Source: Choanephora cucurbitarum (Eukaryota > Mucoromycota > Mucoromycetes > Mucorales > Choanephoraceae). Taken from it: 11,288 nt of DNA. Location of the stretch: NCBI GenBank assembly GCA_025331435.1, contig JAIWNI010000325.1, positions 1 through 11,288 on the forward strand, read 5' to 3'. The number at the start of each line of letters is the position of its first letter. The stretch's first letter is position 1. Shown piece after piece: positions 1 through 5,754 of this stretch. A program made the translations under genes and the position numbers. The notes below the pieces were generated by a model that saw only the letters and a list, made by a program, of their open reading frames with translations, was not told where the DNA came from and did no database searches.

Positions 1-50
1 CTTCTTTTTTTCATAGGTAATGGTGTACTCTCTCTCCTAGGCCTCTATCC

Positions 51-62
51 CGATCGCGATCG
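51..62. other. 12-bp perfect palindrome CGATCGCGATCG, unit 1
   Basis: Self-complementary 12-mer, 35 bp after the acceptor of intron B and GC-rich against an AT-rich background. A possible dimeric protein-binding site, or chance. Copies at 3732-3743, 7412-7423 and 11088-11099. Confidence 0.6.
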
Positions 63-116
63 TTGGTGTCCAAGACTGTCAAGACTCTCTTCCGCTTCTG
101 AATTCCGTGATACCGT

Positions 117-207
117 ATGCTTTGGTGTTCTATCCTTTTGGTGACTTATGCTTTTGGTGTTTCATGCTATGATTTCTTTGTTCTCTGATTCTGGTGTTTC
201 CTAGTAT

Positions 208-283
<76 letters not shown>

Positions 284-422
284 TTAATCTGGTGTTCAAT
301 GTTTTGGGTCTCATTGTTCTATGCTCTTGGTGTTTCTATGCTTTTGGTGTTGCTCGGATATGGTCTCTTTGTTCTGATGCTTTGGTGTTTCTATGGTTTG
401 GTGTTTCCATGCTTTGGTGATG
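117..422. repeat. Degenerate GGTGTT minisatellite flanking the CT tract, unit 1
   Basis: About a dozen imperfect copies of a motif close to ATGCTTTTGGTGTTTCT, spaced irregularly (roughly 17-25 bp) on both sides of the CT microsatellite. A short outlier (CTGGTGTTCTGGTGTTAC) lies near 3432 in the upstream exon. It recurs at 3798-4102, 7478-7778 and, cut short, 11154-11248. Open frames over it are Cys/Trp/Phe/Leu-rich and look like chance. Confidence 0.75.
211..278. repeat. CT dinucleotide microsatellite, unit 1 (34 pairs)
   Basis: Perfect (CT)34 directly after an ATGGT string and before CCCTCTTAATC. Read on the plus strand it gives Ser-Leu repeats and on the minus strand Arg-Glu repeats, neither likely to be translated. 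It lies inside the candidate exon downstream of the acceptor at 15-16. Confidence 0.97.
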
Positions 423-450
423 TATCTCTCTTGGATCTATGATCAACTAG

Positions 451-581
451 GTAACTTATCACTTACATTTCGTGTACAACCTTACTAACTTTCATTCTCT
501 CTCCTCTCTTTTTTTTTGTGCATATGTGTGTGTGTGTGCGTATATATGTATGTCTACTAACCTTTCTATTTTCTATCCTAG
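451..581 (+). other. Candidate intron C (131 nt), unit 1
   Basis: Donor GTAACT after ACTAG. TACTAAC occurs at 483-489 and again at 555-561, and the acceptor TATCCTAG ends at 581. No AG dinucleotide occurs between the donor and that acceptor, so the first AG after either branch site is the same one. The interior is T/C- and GT-rich. It is weaker than introns A and B because the preferred branch site is ambiguous. Confidence 0.4.
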
Positions 582-669
582 TTTTTATGCTCTGCGAGCT
601 TACGCTACTAACCTCTCTCTCTTTTTTTTTTGTGCGTGTGTATGTGTGTATATATGTATGTCTACTAAC
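483..669 (+). repeat. Four TACTAAC plus pyrimidine/GT modules, unit 1
   Basis: Exact TACTAAC at 483-489, 555-561, 606-612 and 663-669. Each is followed by a C/T- or T-rich run, and the first and third are then followed by a GT-rich stretch ending in TATATATGTATGTC. This looks like a degenerate duplication of roughly 110 bp (about 490-561 and 610-669). TACTAAC is the canonical intron branch sequence of budding yeasts. Only the module at 555 is promptly followed by an AG (580-581). Copies lie at 4163-4349 and 7839-8025. Confidence 0.7.
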
Positions 670-687
670 CCTTTTCTTTTTATCATC

Positions 688-693
688 AATAAA
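688..693 (+). terminator. AATAAA polyadenylation-signal candidate
   Basis: AATAAA downstream of the last candidate splice region, in very AT-rich DNA. Copies at 4368-4373 and 8044-8049. The hexamer alone is weak evidence in AT-rich sequence. Confidence 0.3.
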
Positions 694-772
694 CTTCATT
701 CATTATCATATTAACTACTATAATGTATCACTTTTTTTTATAAATTAGTATTTTTTCACTTCAAATCCATAA

Positions 773-778
773 AATAAA
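773..778 (+). terminator. Second AATAAA polyadenylation-signal candidate
   Basis: AATAAA within CATAAAATAAAAC, 85 bp after the first. Copies at 4453-4458 and 8129-8134. It marks the likely outer limit of the plus-strand transcript. Confidence 0.3.
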
Positions 779-870
779 ACTTGATTCAAATTAGTGCTTC
801 CTACTAAATCATCTAAATCACATTCCAATCATGTCGTCTAAAACATACCGTTGCAGCCAAAAAAGCTGGA

Positions 871-902
871 AAGTACAGCATTAGCCAATGTCAGCTGTAC
901 TT
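871..902. other. Hairpin with 9-bp perfect stem, unit 1
   Basis: AAGTACAGC at 871-879 pairs exactly with GCTGTACTT at 894-902 around a 14-nt loop that contains CCAAT. It sits just beyond the 3' end of the minus-strand acidic-repeat frame and after the plus-strand AATAAA, so it could mark the boundary between convergent transcripts. Copies at 4551-4582 and 8227-8258. Confidence 0.6.
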
Positions 903-904
903 GA

Positions 905-1522
905 CTTCATTATGCTCAGCTTGATTAAGCTTACCATCATTATGCCTGATTTCATTATGCGTTGAATTCATTAGGCTGGATATCATTAGACTCAATTTCG
1001 TTTTGCTCGATTTCATTAGGCTGGATCTCATCAGGCTGGATCTCATTAGGCTTGATCCAAAGGGGGCACAGTTTCATTGCGGTCAATTTCATTGTATTCA
1101 CTTTCAGTGTCATCAAATTCGTTGTGCTTATTTTCTTAATGCTCAGTTTCATTGTGCTTGATTTCATTGTGCTTGATTTCATTGTGCTTGATTTCATTGT
1201 GCTTGATTTCATTGTGCTTGATTTCATTGTGCTTGATTTCATTGTGCTCGATTTCGTTGTGCTTATTTTCTTAATGCTCAGTTTCATTTTGCTCAGTTTC
1301 ATTGTGCTTGATTTCAGTATTCTCAACTTCATTATACTTACTTGCTCTATGATCACTTCCTCCTTACTCATTCTTGCTGTCCTCATTATCAGTACGCTCA
1401 TTGTCAGTGTACTCATTGTCAATATACTCATTGTCAATATAATCAGTGTCAGAAACGATCCAACCGATAAGCTCCGCTCTAATCAGAGTGCGCAAAAGTT
1501 GCAAGATTGTGGTGATTTCACC
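905..1522 (-). pseudogene. Decayed acidic pentapeptide-repeat (N-E-I-K-H) frame, unit 1
   Basis: A 15-bp period runs from about 905 to 1461, so five codons repeat on the minus strand. Translated there, it reads as N-E-[IT]-[KE]-[HPQ] units. The upstream end is opened by a 52-codon frame (1522 down to 1367) with a hydrophobic stretch (ILQLLRTLI, then ELIGWIV) followed by D-N-E-Y-[IT] units. The frame is broken by TAA at 1366-1364, 1273-1271 and 1138-1136, and by a +1 slip where one unit is 16 bp (1056-1071). After the slip, the same repeat (NEIQP, DEIQP, NEIEQ) continues in the shifted frame to TAA at 957-955. No ATG starts the frame; a splice acceptor-like TATAAG precedes it. I do not recognise the family. 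The conserved N-E phase on both sides of the slip suggests former coding. A never-coding minisatellite is the alternative. Confidence 0.45.
1147..1251. repeat. 15-bp minisatellite core, unit 1
   Basis: Six perfect copies of TTTCATTGTGCTTGA and a seventh with one change (CTCGA), flanked on both sides by degenerate copies in the same phase from about 905 to 1461. A TTATTTTCTTAATGCTCAG block occurs on both sides of the core, which suggests that the core expanded within a duplicated segment. Copies at 4827-4931 and 8503-8607 have the same number of repeats. Confidence 0.95.
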
Positions 1523-1654
1523 TTATAAGATATAGAACTAGATATTGAAAATGATGACAAATAAAAGGATCATTTATTCTAAATACAATACAATCAAAAC
1601 TACTAGAAGCTTAACATAATGTACAGAGTTAAAGCTAATAGGCACATAAGACAA

Positions 1655-1675
1655 AGTAAGCAGTAAATGCTTACT
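1655..1675. other. Small hairpin, 8-bp stem and 5-nt loop, unit 1
   Basis: AGTAAGCA (1655-1662) and TGCTTACT (1668-1675) are perfect inverse complements around GTAAA. The ATG of the 62-codon ORF (1667) spans the loop and stem. Copies at 5335-5355 and 9011-9031. Confidence 0.5.
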
Positions 1676-1855
1676 CAGAATAAAAAGGGCAGAGAAAATT
1701 ACACAAGCTCCAAATCAAGTCCTCCCAAATTTAAAGTCCTAATTCCATTGTATTCAGGAACGGTAAAATTACAGGACAATGGTATAACTCAGGAAGAAGA
1801 CCTCAACCGTCATATAAAGATTATTTCCCTTATATTTTATGAGAATAAGGATTAG
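1667..1855 (+). CDS. Doubtful 62-codon ORF, unit 1
   Basis: ATG at 1667 to a TAG stop. The product is hydrophilic at the start (QNKKGRENYTSSKSS) and has no motif, signal peptide or membrane segment that I recognise. The opposite strand is also open for 29 codons across 1702-1788. At this base composition such an ORF can arise by chance, and there is no evidence of selection because the copies at 5347-5535 and 9023-9211 are identical. It could be an exon fragment of something older. Confidence 0.15.
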   Translation: MLTQNKKGRENYTSSKSSPPKFKVLIPLYSGTVKLQDNGITQEEDLNRHIKIISLIFYENKD

Positions 1856-1898
1856 TAAAATCCATTCACATCTGAGTAGACACACACTTTAGAAATTG

Positions 1899-1906
1899 TA
1901 TATAAA
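1899..1906 (+). promoter_or_regulatory. TATATAAA box candidate
   Basis: TATATAAA lies about 170 bp upstream of the plus-strand acidic-repeat frame, followed by AATAAA at 1950-1955 and a T/C-rich run (1967-1996). It could be the promoter of the D-rich frame. Copies at 5579-5586 and 9255-9262. Weak evidence in AT-rich DNA. Confidence 0.25.
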
Positions 1907-2074
1907 CCACTGTATTATTTAGCTTAGAAACATTATTCCACTTTTTAAGAATAAAGAGACTATCAACGTATTTCTTCTTGTCTTGTCTTTTTATTCTAAC
2001 TCCCAATTTCTACAAAGATGATGCATTTTTAACATTGATCCCTCTCTCTCTGTCTCGAGGTTTGATGTATTTGA

Positions 2075-2413
2075 TGGTGCTTATGGGTGGTTAGTCTAGG
2101 ATTGGATATAGTTGATTGCAAAGATGCTGAAGTTAATGGTGATGCAGGCTATGATAATGTTGATGACTATGATAATACTGATGACTATGATAATAGAGAT
2201 GACTAGGAGAATACTGATAACACTACTTTTGATAACAACGACACTGATGAGTGTGATAATAGAGATGACTATGATAAAACTGATGACCATGATAATACTG
2301 ATGAGTATGATAATATTGGTGACCATGATGATACTGATCTTAGTGCTGATTCAGATGTGGTACGGTTTAAATTGGAGGTTTTTTTTTTTTTTTTCCTCGA
2401 TGTCTATACTTGA
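2075..2413 (+). pseudogene. Decayed acidic hexapeptide-repeat (D-D-Y-D-N-T) frame, unit 1
   Basis: After a stop at 2072-2074 the frame is open to TGA at 2411-2413, with one internal TAG at 2204-2206. Bases 2162-2335 (58 codons) hold 18-bp units close to GATGACTATGATAATACT, read as D-D-[YH]-D-N-T, with one stretch of two shorter units (DNTTF, DNNDT). The TAG falls where the other units have the Tyr codon TAT. The lead-in (LGLDIVDCKDAEV) and the tail (LSADSDVVRFKLEV) look protein-like. The tail then runs into a T16 tract (2379-2394) that encodes Phe repeats, possibly an insertion. No ATG precedes the frame. The Met/Ile/Leu-rich frame that starts with ATG over the same bases is a shadow of this repeat. 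I do not recognise the family; it could be a pseudogene or an exon fragment. Confidence 0.45.
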
Positions 2414-2549
2414 GCAATTTGACATTTGTAGGATGATGTTGGCCATTAGTAAGTTAAGTTCTATGCTTTACAGCTGTTATGATAAGCTTACTATTGATAA
2501 GTTATAAAACAATGTTGTCAAAAAGCTATGATTGTCAGATTGCTCAAGT
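2408..2549. repeat. 142-bp segment bounded by 17-nt inverted repeats, unit 1
   Basis: ACTTGAGCAATTTGACA (2408-2424) and TGTCAGATTGCTCAAGT (2533-2549) are inverse complements at 16 of 17 positions; the odd pair would be a G-U wobble in RNA. The interior is 108 bp and holds a shorter inverted pair around GATAAGCTTAC. No target-site duplication is visible at the edges. It may be a MITE-like remnant or an RNA stem. Copies at 6088-6229 and 9764-9905. Confidence 0.55.
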
Positions 2550-3003
2550 GAGATGACTGATTCTATCACAGTGTTAAATGGGGGATGAGCATGATGAATC
2601 TTGAATAAGCTCATTTCAGCCTGTGCATCAGCAAAAAACTCTTAGCTTGAGTAACAACATTTTTATATTTGATACTTTTATAAAAAACATTCGTTCCGGT
2701 CACAGAGAGCGAAATAGATTAATATTGAGACGATGCATTTCATAAGTAAAGATCGAAAAAAAATAAAAGAAAAATTGCTGATCAACGCTCTCAAATTATT
2801 CCAGCTTTCAAGCCTATTTTTTTTTTCTGTGAGAGAGGTATAAGCCTAATATACGAGTATTACTATGTGTTAAAGAGACCATAAATCAGCCAACTGAAGA
2901 GGTCGCTCAGTCTCTCTTGTCCTCATTCTTGTCTTTGATCCAAGGCTAAAATGCTTCAAAAGAGGTCCCTCAAGAAAAAAAAAAATTAGCAGTCAAAAAT
3001 CAC
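2550..3003. other. Gene-free AT-rich spacer, unit 1
   Basis: No convincing ORF, RNA gene or longer repeat on either strand. It contains A- and T-runs (for example T10 near 2817-2826 and A11 near 2975-2985). Equivalent stretches are 6230-6683 and 9906-10359. Confidence 0.6.
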
Positions 3004-3104
3004 TCCTTTTGCCCAAAAAAGGAATCTAGTCAAAGTCGCGTAGGCTGGAAAATGATTACGTAGCTTTAGCCCTGGCTAGATTTATTTTTTTTTTCCTTTT
3101 GCCC
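3004..3104 (+). promoter_or_regulatory. Promoter-like region upstream of the spliced transcript, unit 1
   Basis: It contains a 7-bp hairpin (TCCTTTT 3004-3010 with AAAAGGA 3017-3023), a near-palindrome TAGCCCTGGCTA (3067-3078), a T10 run, and a 10-bp direct repeat CCTTTTGCCC at 3005-3014 and 3095-3104. T/C-rich stretches just upstream of transcription starts are common in fungal promoters. No clear TATA box is visible. Copies at 6684-6784 and 10360-10460. The role is inferred from its position before intron A. Confidence 0.3.
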
Positions 3105-3166
3105 TCATATCTTGGTTACACCCAAGCTGCCGATCCTATCCAAGGTCATAGCAAATGATGCTATAG

Positions 3167-3250
3167 GTAACACACGCGATCCACTTGTATCACTTGACTC
3201 TCTTGACCTCAGTTATGCTAACTTTTCTCTTTATACTGCTTCTTTGGTAG
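3167..3250 (+). other. Candidate intron A (84 nt), unit 1
   Basis: Donor GTAACA after CTATAG, branch site CTAAC at 3218-3222, pyrimidine-rich tract, acceptor TTGGTAG ending at 3250. The branch A is 29 nt from the acceptor, with no other AG between them. The length is a multiple of three without an in-frame stop in one frame, so a 63-codon frame stays open through it; that frame begins at TTG and is probably chance. Confidence 0.55.
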
Positions 3251-3491
3251 GTTTGCTAGATCTCACTTTGGGGATCGCCATCAAGATGGCATCGTGTTGC
3301 TAGACTCTTGAGAGAGCCGCTCTTTTGAGTTTTAGTGACATCCGCTTCAAGTCCGTTAGGTGTCTACAGGTGGTAGATAACCCCTCTTTGCTTCAAGACT
3401 GCCTGTTTTTACCGTTCCATGATATTGATGTTCTGGTGTTCTGGTGTTACCGCTATATGACCGAAAGTATAGCGAAGGGTATAGTAGACAT

Positions 3492-3516
3492 GCACGCACG
3501 CACACACACGCGCACA
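3492..3516. repeat. Imperfect CA/CG microsatellite, unit 1
   Basis: Alternating purine-pyrimidine run (GCACGCACGCACACACACGC followed by GCAC) within the candidate exon between introns A and B. Copies at 7172-7196 and 10848-10872. It shows no length change between units, unlike the CT tract. Confidence 0.85.
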
Positions 3517-3540
3517 TATAGATACATATTCGGGTAAGCA

Positions 3541-3612
3541 AAGCAAGACCATCCAAGACTACCGCAAGGCTTTCCAAGACTACCGCAAGGCTACCGCAAG
3601 ACAAGACAAGAC
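3541..3612. repeat. Nested 21-bp direct repeats with ACAAG tail, unit 1
   Basis: CCAAGACTACCGCAAGGCT at 3553-3571 is repeated at 3574-3592, followed by a partial copy and by ACAAG repeats. A related string (CCAAGACTGTCAAGACTC) lies beyond intron B at 70-87. The block lies at the 3' end of the exon before intron B, where purine-rich repeats could act as splicing enhancers. Copies at 7221-7292 and 10897-10968. Confidence 0.85.
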
Positions 3613-3626
3613 CTCCGTATGACTTT

Positions 3627-3697
3627 GTAAGTATCGTTCCTATCCACTTGAAGAGCTGTATCACTAACCTTACTTTTTACCCTTCTTTTTTTCATAG
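3627..3697 (+). other. Candidate intron B (71 nt), across the unit 1/2 junction
   Basis: The best splice-site set in the window. It has a GTAAGTATCG donor, a CACTAAC branch site with CTAAC at 3664-3668, an almost pure pyrimidine tract, and a TTTCATAG acceptor ending at 3697, 30 nt after the branch A. A second possible acceptor, CTCTCCTAG, lies 24 nt downstream, ending at 3721. An alternative donor, GTAAGC, occurs near 3534. Confidence 0.65.
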
Positions 3698-3889
3698 GTA
3701 ATGGTGTACTCTCTCTCCTAGGCCTCTATCCCGATCGCGATCGTTGGTGTCCAAGACTGTCAAGACTCTCTTCCGCTTCTGAATTCCGTGATACCGTATG
3801 CTTTTGGTGTTCTATCCTTTTGGTGACTTATGCTTTTGGTGTTTCATGCTATGATTTCTTTGTTCTCTGATTCTGGTGTTTCCTAGTAT

Positions 3890-3892
<3 letters not shown>

Positions 3893-3958
<66 letters not shown>
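3893..3958. repeat. CT microsatellite, unit 2 (33 pairs)
   Basis: Perfect (CT)33, one pair shorter than unit 1. The change shifts the reading frame downstream of the tract relative to units 1 and 3. Confidence 0.97.
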
Positions 3959-3963
<5 letters not shown>

Positions 3964-4130
3964 TTAATCTGGTGTTCAATGTTTTGGGTCTCATTGTTCT
4001 ATGCTCTTGGTGTTTCTATGCTTTTGGTGTTGCTCGGATATGGTCTCTTTGTTCTGATGCTTTGGTGTTTCTATGGTTTGGTGTTTCCATGCTTTGGTGA
4101 TGTATCTCTCTTGGATCTATGATCAACTAG

Positions 4131-4261
4131 GTAACTTATCACTTACATTTCGTGTACAACCTTACTAACTTTCATTCTCTCTCCTCTCTTTTTTTTTGTG
4201 CATATGTGTGTGTGTGTGCGTATATATGTATGTCTACTAACCTTTCTATTTTCTATCCTAG
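4131..4261 (+). other. Candidate intron C, unit 2
   Basis: Identical copy of the intron at 451-581. Confidence 0.4.
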
Positions 4262-4349
4262 TTTTTATGCTCTGCGAGCTTACGCTACTAACCTCTCTCT
4301 CTTTTTTTTTTGTGCGTGTGTATGTGTGTATATATGTATGTCTACTAAC
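4163..4349 (+). repeat. TACTAAC/pyrimidine modules, unit 2
   Basis: Identical copy of the region at 483-669. Confidence 0.7.
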
Positions 4350-4584
4350 CCTTTTCTTTTTATCATCAATAAACTTCATTCATTATCATATTAACTACTA
4401 TAATGTATCACTTTTTTTTATAAATTAGTATTTTTTCACTTCAAATCCATAAAATAAAACTTGATTCAAATTAGTGCTTCCTACTAAATCATCTAAATCA
4501 CATTCCAATCATGTCGTCTAAAACATACCGTTGCAGCCAAAAAAGCTGGAAAGTACAGCATTAGCCAATGTCAGCTGTACTTGA

Positions 4585-5202
4585 CTTCATTATGCTCAGC
4601 TTGATTAAGCTTACCATCATTATGCCTGATTTCATTATGCGTTGAATTCATTAGGCTGGATATCATTAGACTCAATTTCGTTTTGCTCGATTTCATTAGG
4701 CTGGATCTCATCAGGCTGGATCTCATTAGGCTTGATCCAAAGGGGGCACAGTTTCATTGCGGTCAATTTCATTGTATTCACTTTCAGTGTCATCAAATTC
4801 GTTGTGCTTATTTTCTTAATGCTCAGTTTCATTGTGCTTGATTTCATTGTGCTTGATTTCATTGTGCTTGATTTCATTGTGCTTGATTTCATTGTGCTTG
4901 ATTTCATTGTGCTTGATTTCATTGTGCTCGATTTCGTTGTGCTTATTTTCTTAATGCTCAGTTTCATTTTGCTCAGTTTCATTGTGCTTGATTTCAGTAT
5001 TCTCAACTTCATTATACTTACTTGCTCTATGATCACTTCCTCCTTACTCATTCTTGCTGTCCTCATTATCAGTACGCTCATTGTCAGTGTACTCATTGTC
5101 AATATACTCATTGTCAATATAATCAGTGTCAGAAACGATCCAACCGATAAGCTCCGCTCTAATCAGAGTGCGCAAAAGTTGCAAGATTGTGGTGATTTCA
5201 CC
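4585..5202 (-). pseudogene. Decayed acidic pentapeptide-repeat frame, unit 2
   Basis: Copy of 905-1522 at +3680 with the same stops and the same slip, so the damage predates the amplification of the unit. Confidence 0.45.
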
Positions 5203-5754
5203 TTATAAGATATAGAACTAGATATTGAAAATGATGACAAATAAAAGGATCATTTATTCTAAATACAATACAATCAAAACTACTAGAAGCTTAACATAAT
5301 GTACAGAGTTAAAGCTAATAGGCACATAAGACAAAGTAAGCAGTAAATGCTTACTCAGAATAAAAAGGGCAGAGAAAATTACACAAGCTCCAAATCAAGT
5401 CCTCCCAAATTTAAAGTCCTAATTCCATTGTATTCAGGAACGGTAAAATTACAGGACAATGGTATAACTCAGGAAGAAGACCTCAACCGTCATATAAAGA
5501 TTATTTCCCTTATATTTTATGAGAATAAGGATTAGTAAAATCCATTCACATCTGAGTAGACACACACTTTAGAAATTGTATATAAACCACTGTATTATTT
5601 AGCTTAGAAACATTATTCCACTTTTTAAGAATAAAGAGACTATCAACGTATTTCTTCTTGTCTTGTCTTTTTATTCTAACTCCCAATTTCTACAAAGATG
5701 ATGCATTTTTAACATTGATCCCTCTCTCTCTGTCTCGAGGTTTGATGTATTTGA

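Larger units (their letters stand above)
1..3681. repeat. Tandem repeat unit 1 (3681 bp)
   Basis: First full copy of a head-to-tail repeat; the unit start is set arbitrarily at the window start. Every internal landmark recurs 3680-3682 bp later. It differs from the other copies at two places only: a run of 3 T at 121-123 (4 T elsewhere) and a CT tract of 34 pairs. The unit holds simple repeats, candidate introns and two decayed acidic-repeat frames, but no recognisable enzyme or RNA gene. It could be a chromosomal macrosatellite or a small circular molecule read as a concatemer. Confidence 0.97.
3105..4458 (+). other. Candidate spliced transcript crossing the unit 1/2 junction, apparently non-coding
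   Basis: What is seen: a pyrimidine-rich, promoter-like stretch ends at 3104. Well-formed introns follow at 3167-3250 and 3627-3697, with a third, weaker one at 4131-4261. AATAAA hexamers occur at 4368-4373 and 4453-4458. Intron orientation and the AATAAA hexamers agree on plus-strand transcription. The ATGs tested are followed by short frames: one at 3154 stops after 3 codons once the first intron is removed, one at 3285 after 5 codons, and the one just before the 3627 donor after 3 codons. No frame continues over the splice junctions. The longest plus frame upstream of the junction is a 27-codon one starting in the ATGACCGAAAG string near 3458. I infer a non-coding RNA of roughly 1.1 kb after splicing. 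The transcript ends are estimates, and a coding exon in an unrecognised arrangement is not excluded. Confidence 0.4.

Noticed and set aside
51..62. Cyanobacterial HIP1-type site
   Set aside because: The palindrome contains GCGATCGC-like bases, but the introns, AT-rich repeats and absence of bacterial genes make a cyanobacterial source implausible.
194..442. Ser-Leu repeat 'membrane protein' ORF (and its copies)
   Set aside because: It is only the translation of the CT microsatellite. Its length and C-terminal frame change with the CT count between units.
463..748. Overlapping 76-80 codon ORFs on both strands, Lys/Arg/Thr-rich or Cys/Tyr-rich
   Set aside because: Translations of GT, T and CT simple repeats, overlapping on three frames, with no protein-like features.
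1147..1251. CRISPR-like array
   Set aside because: Units are 15 bp with no spacers between them; this is a minisatellite.
955..1437. 160-codon minus-strand ORF as an intact gene
   Set aside because: Its Met-Lys-Ser-Ser-Thr part is off-frame. Only its last 30 or so codons, after the 1-bp slip, are in the acidic-repeat frame.
962..1528. 188-codon plus-strand ORF with F-I-V-L-D repeats
   Set aside because: Shadow of the 15-bp array. The phase that makes sense is the acidic minus-strand one; the hydrophobic repeat follows from its complement.
1620..2014. Solo LTR (TGTA...TACA, with TATATAAA and AATAAA in U3/R-like order)
   Set aside because: No target-site duplication, no primer-binding site after the TACA end, no second LTR and no gag or pol. 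The order of signals may be chance.
2096..2326. 76-codon Ile/Val-rich minus-strand ORF, and the 131-codon Met/Ile-rich plus ORF at 2112-2507
   Set aside because: Shadows of the D-D-Y-D-N-T array in other frames.
3112..3303. 63-codon plus ORF starting at TTG
   Set aside because: No ATG, no motif, and it runs straight through a well-formed intron whose length happens to be a multiple of three.
3325..3537. 70-codon plus ORF starting at TTG
   Set aside because: Non-ATG start and a tail made of the CA microsatellite. Only a 27-codon ATG frame lies within it.
3356..3664. 102-codon minus-strand ORF
   Set aside because: It translates the CA tract (Cys-Val repeats) and the 21-bp repeats (SLAVVL) antisense to the introns and exons; no recognisable domain.
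1..3681. rDNA, 5S rRNA, tRNA, spliced-leader or U-snRNA gene in the unit
   Set aside because: I looked for tRNA box B, the U6 and U2 5' sequences and 5S-like sequence on reading through the unit and saw none. A covariance-model search would be decisive.
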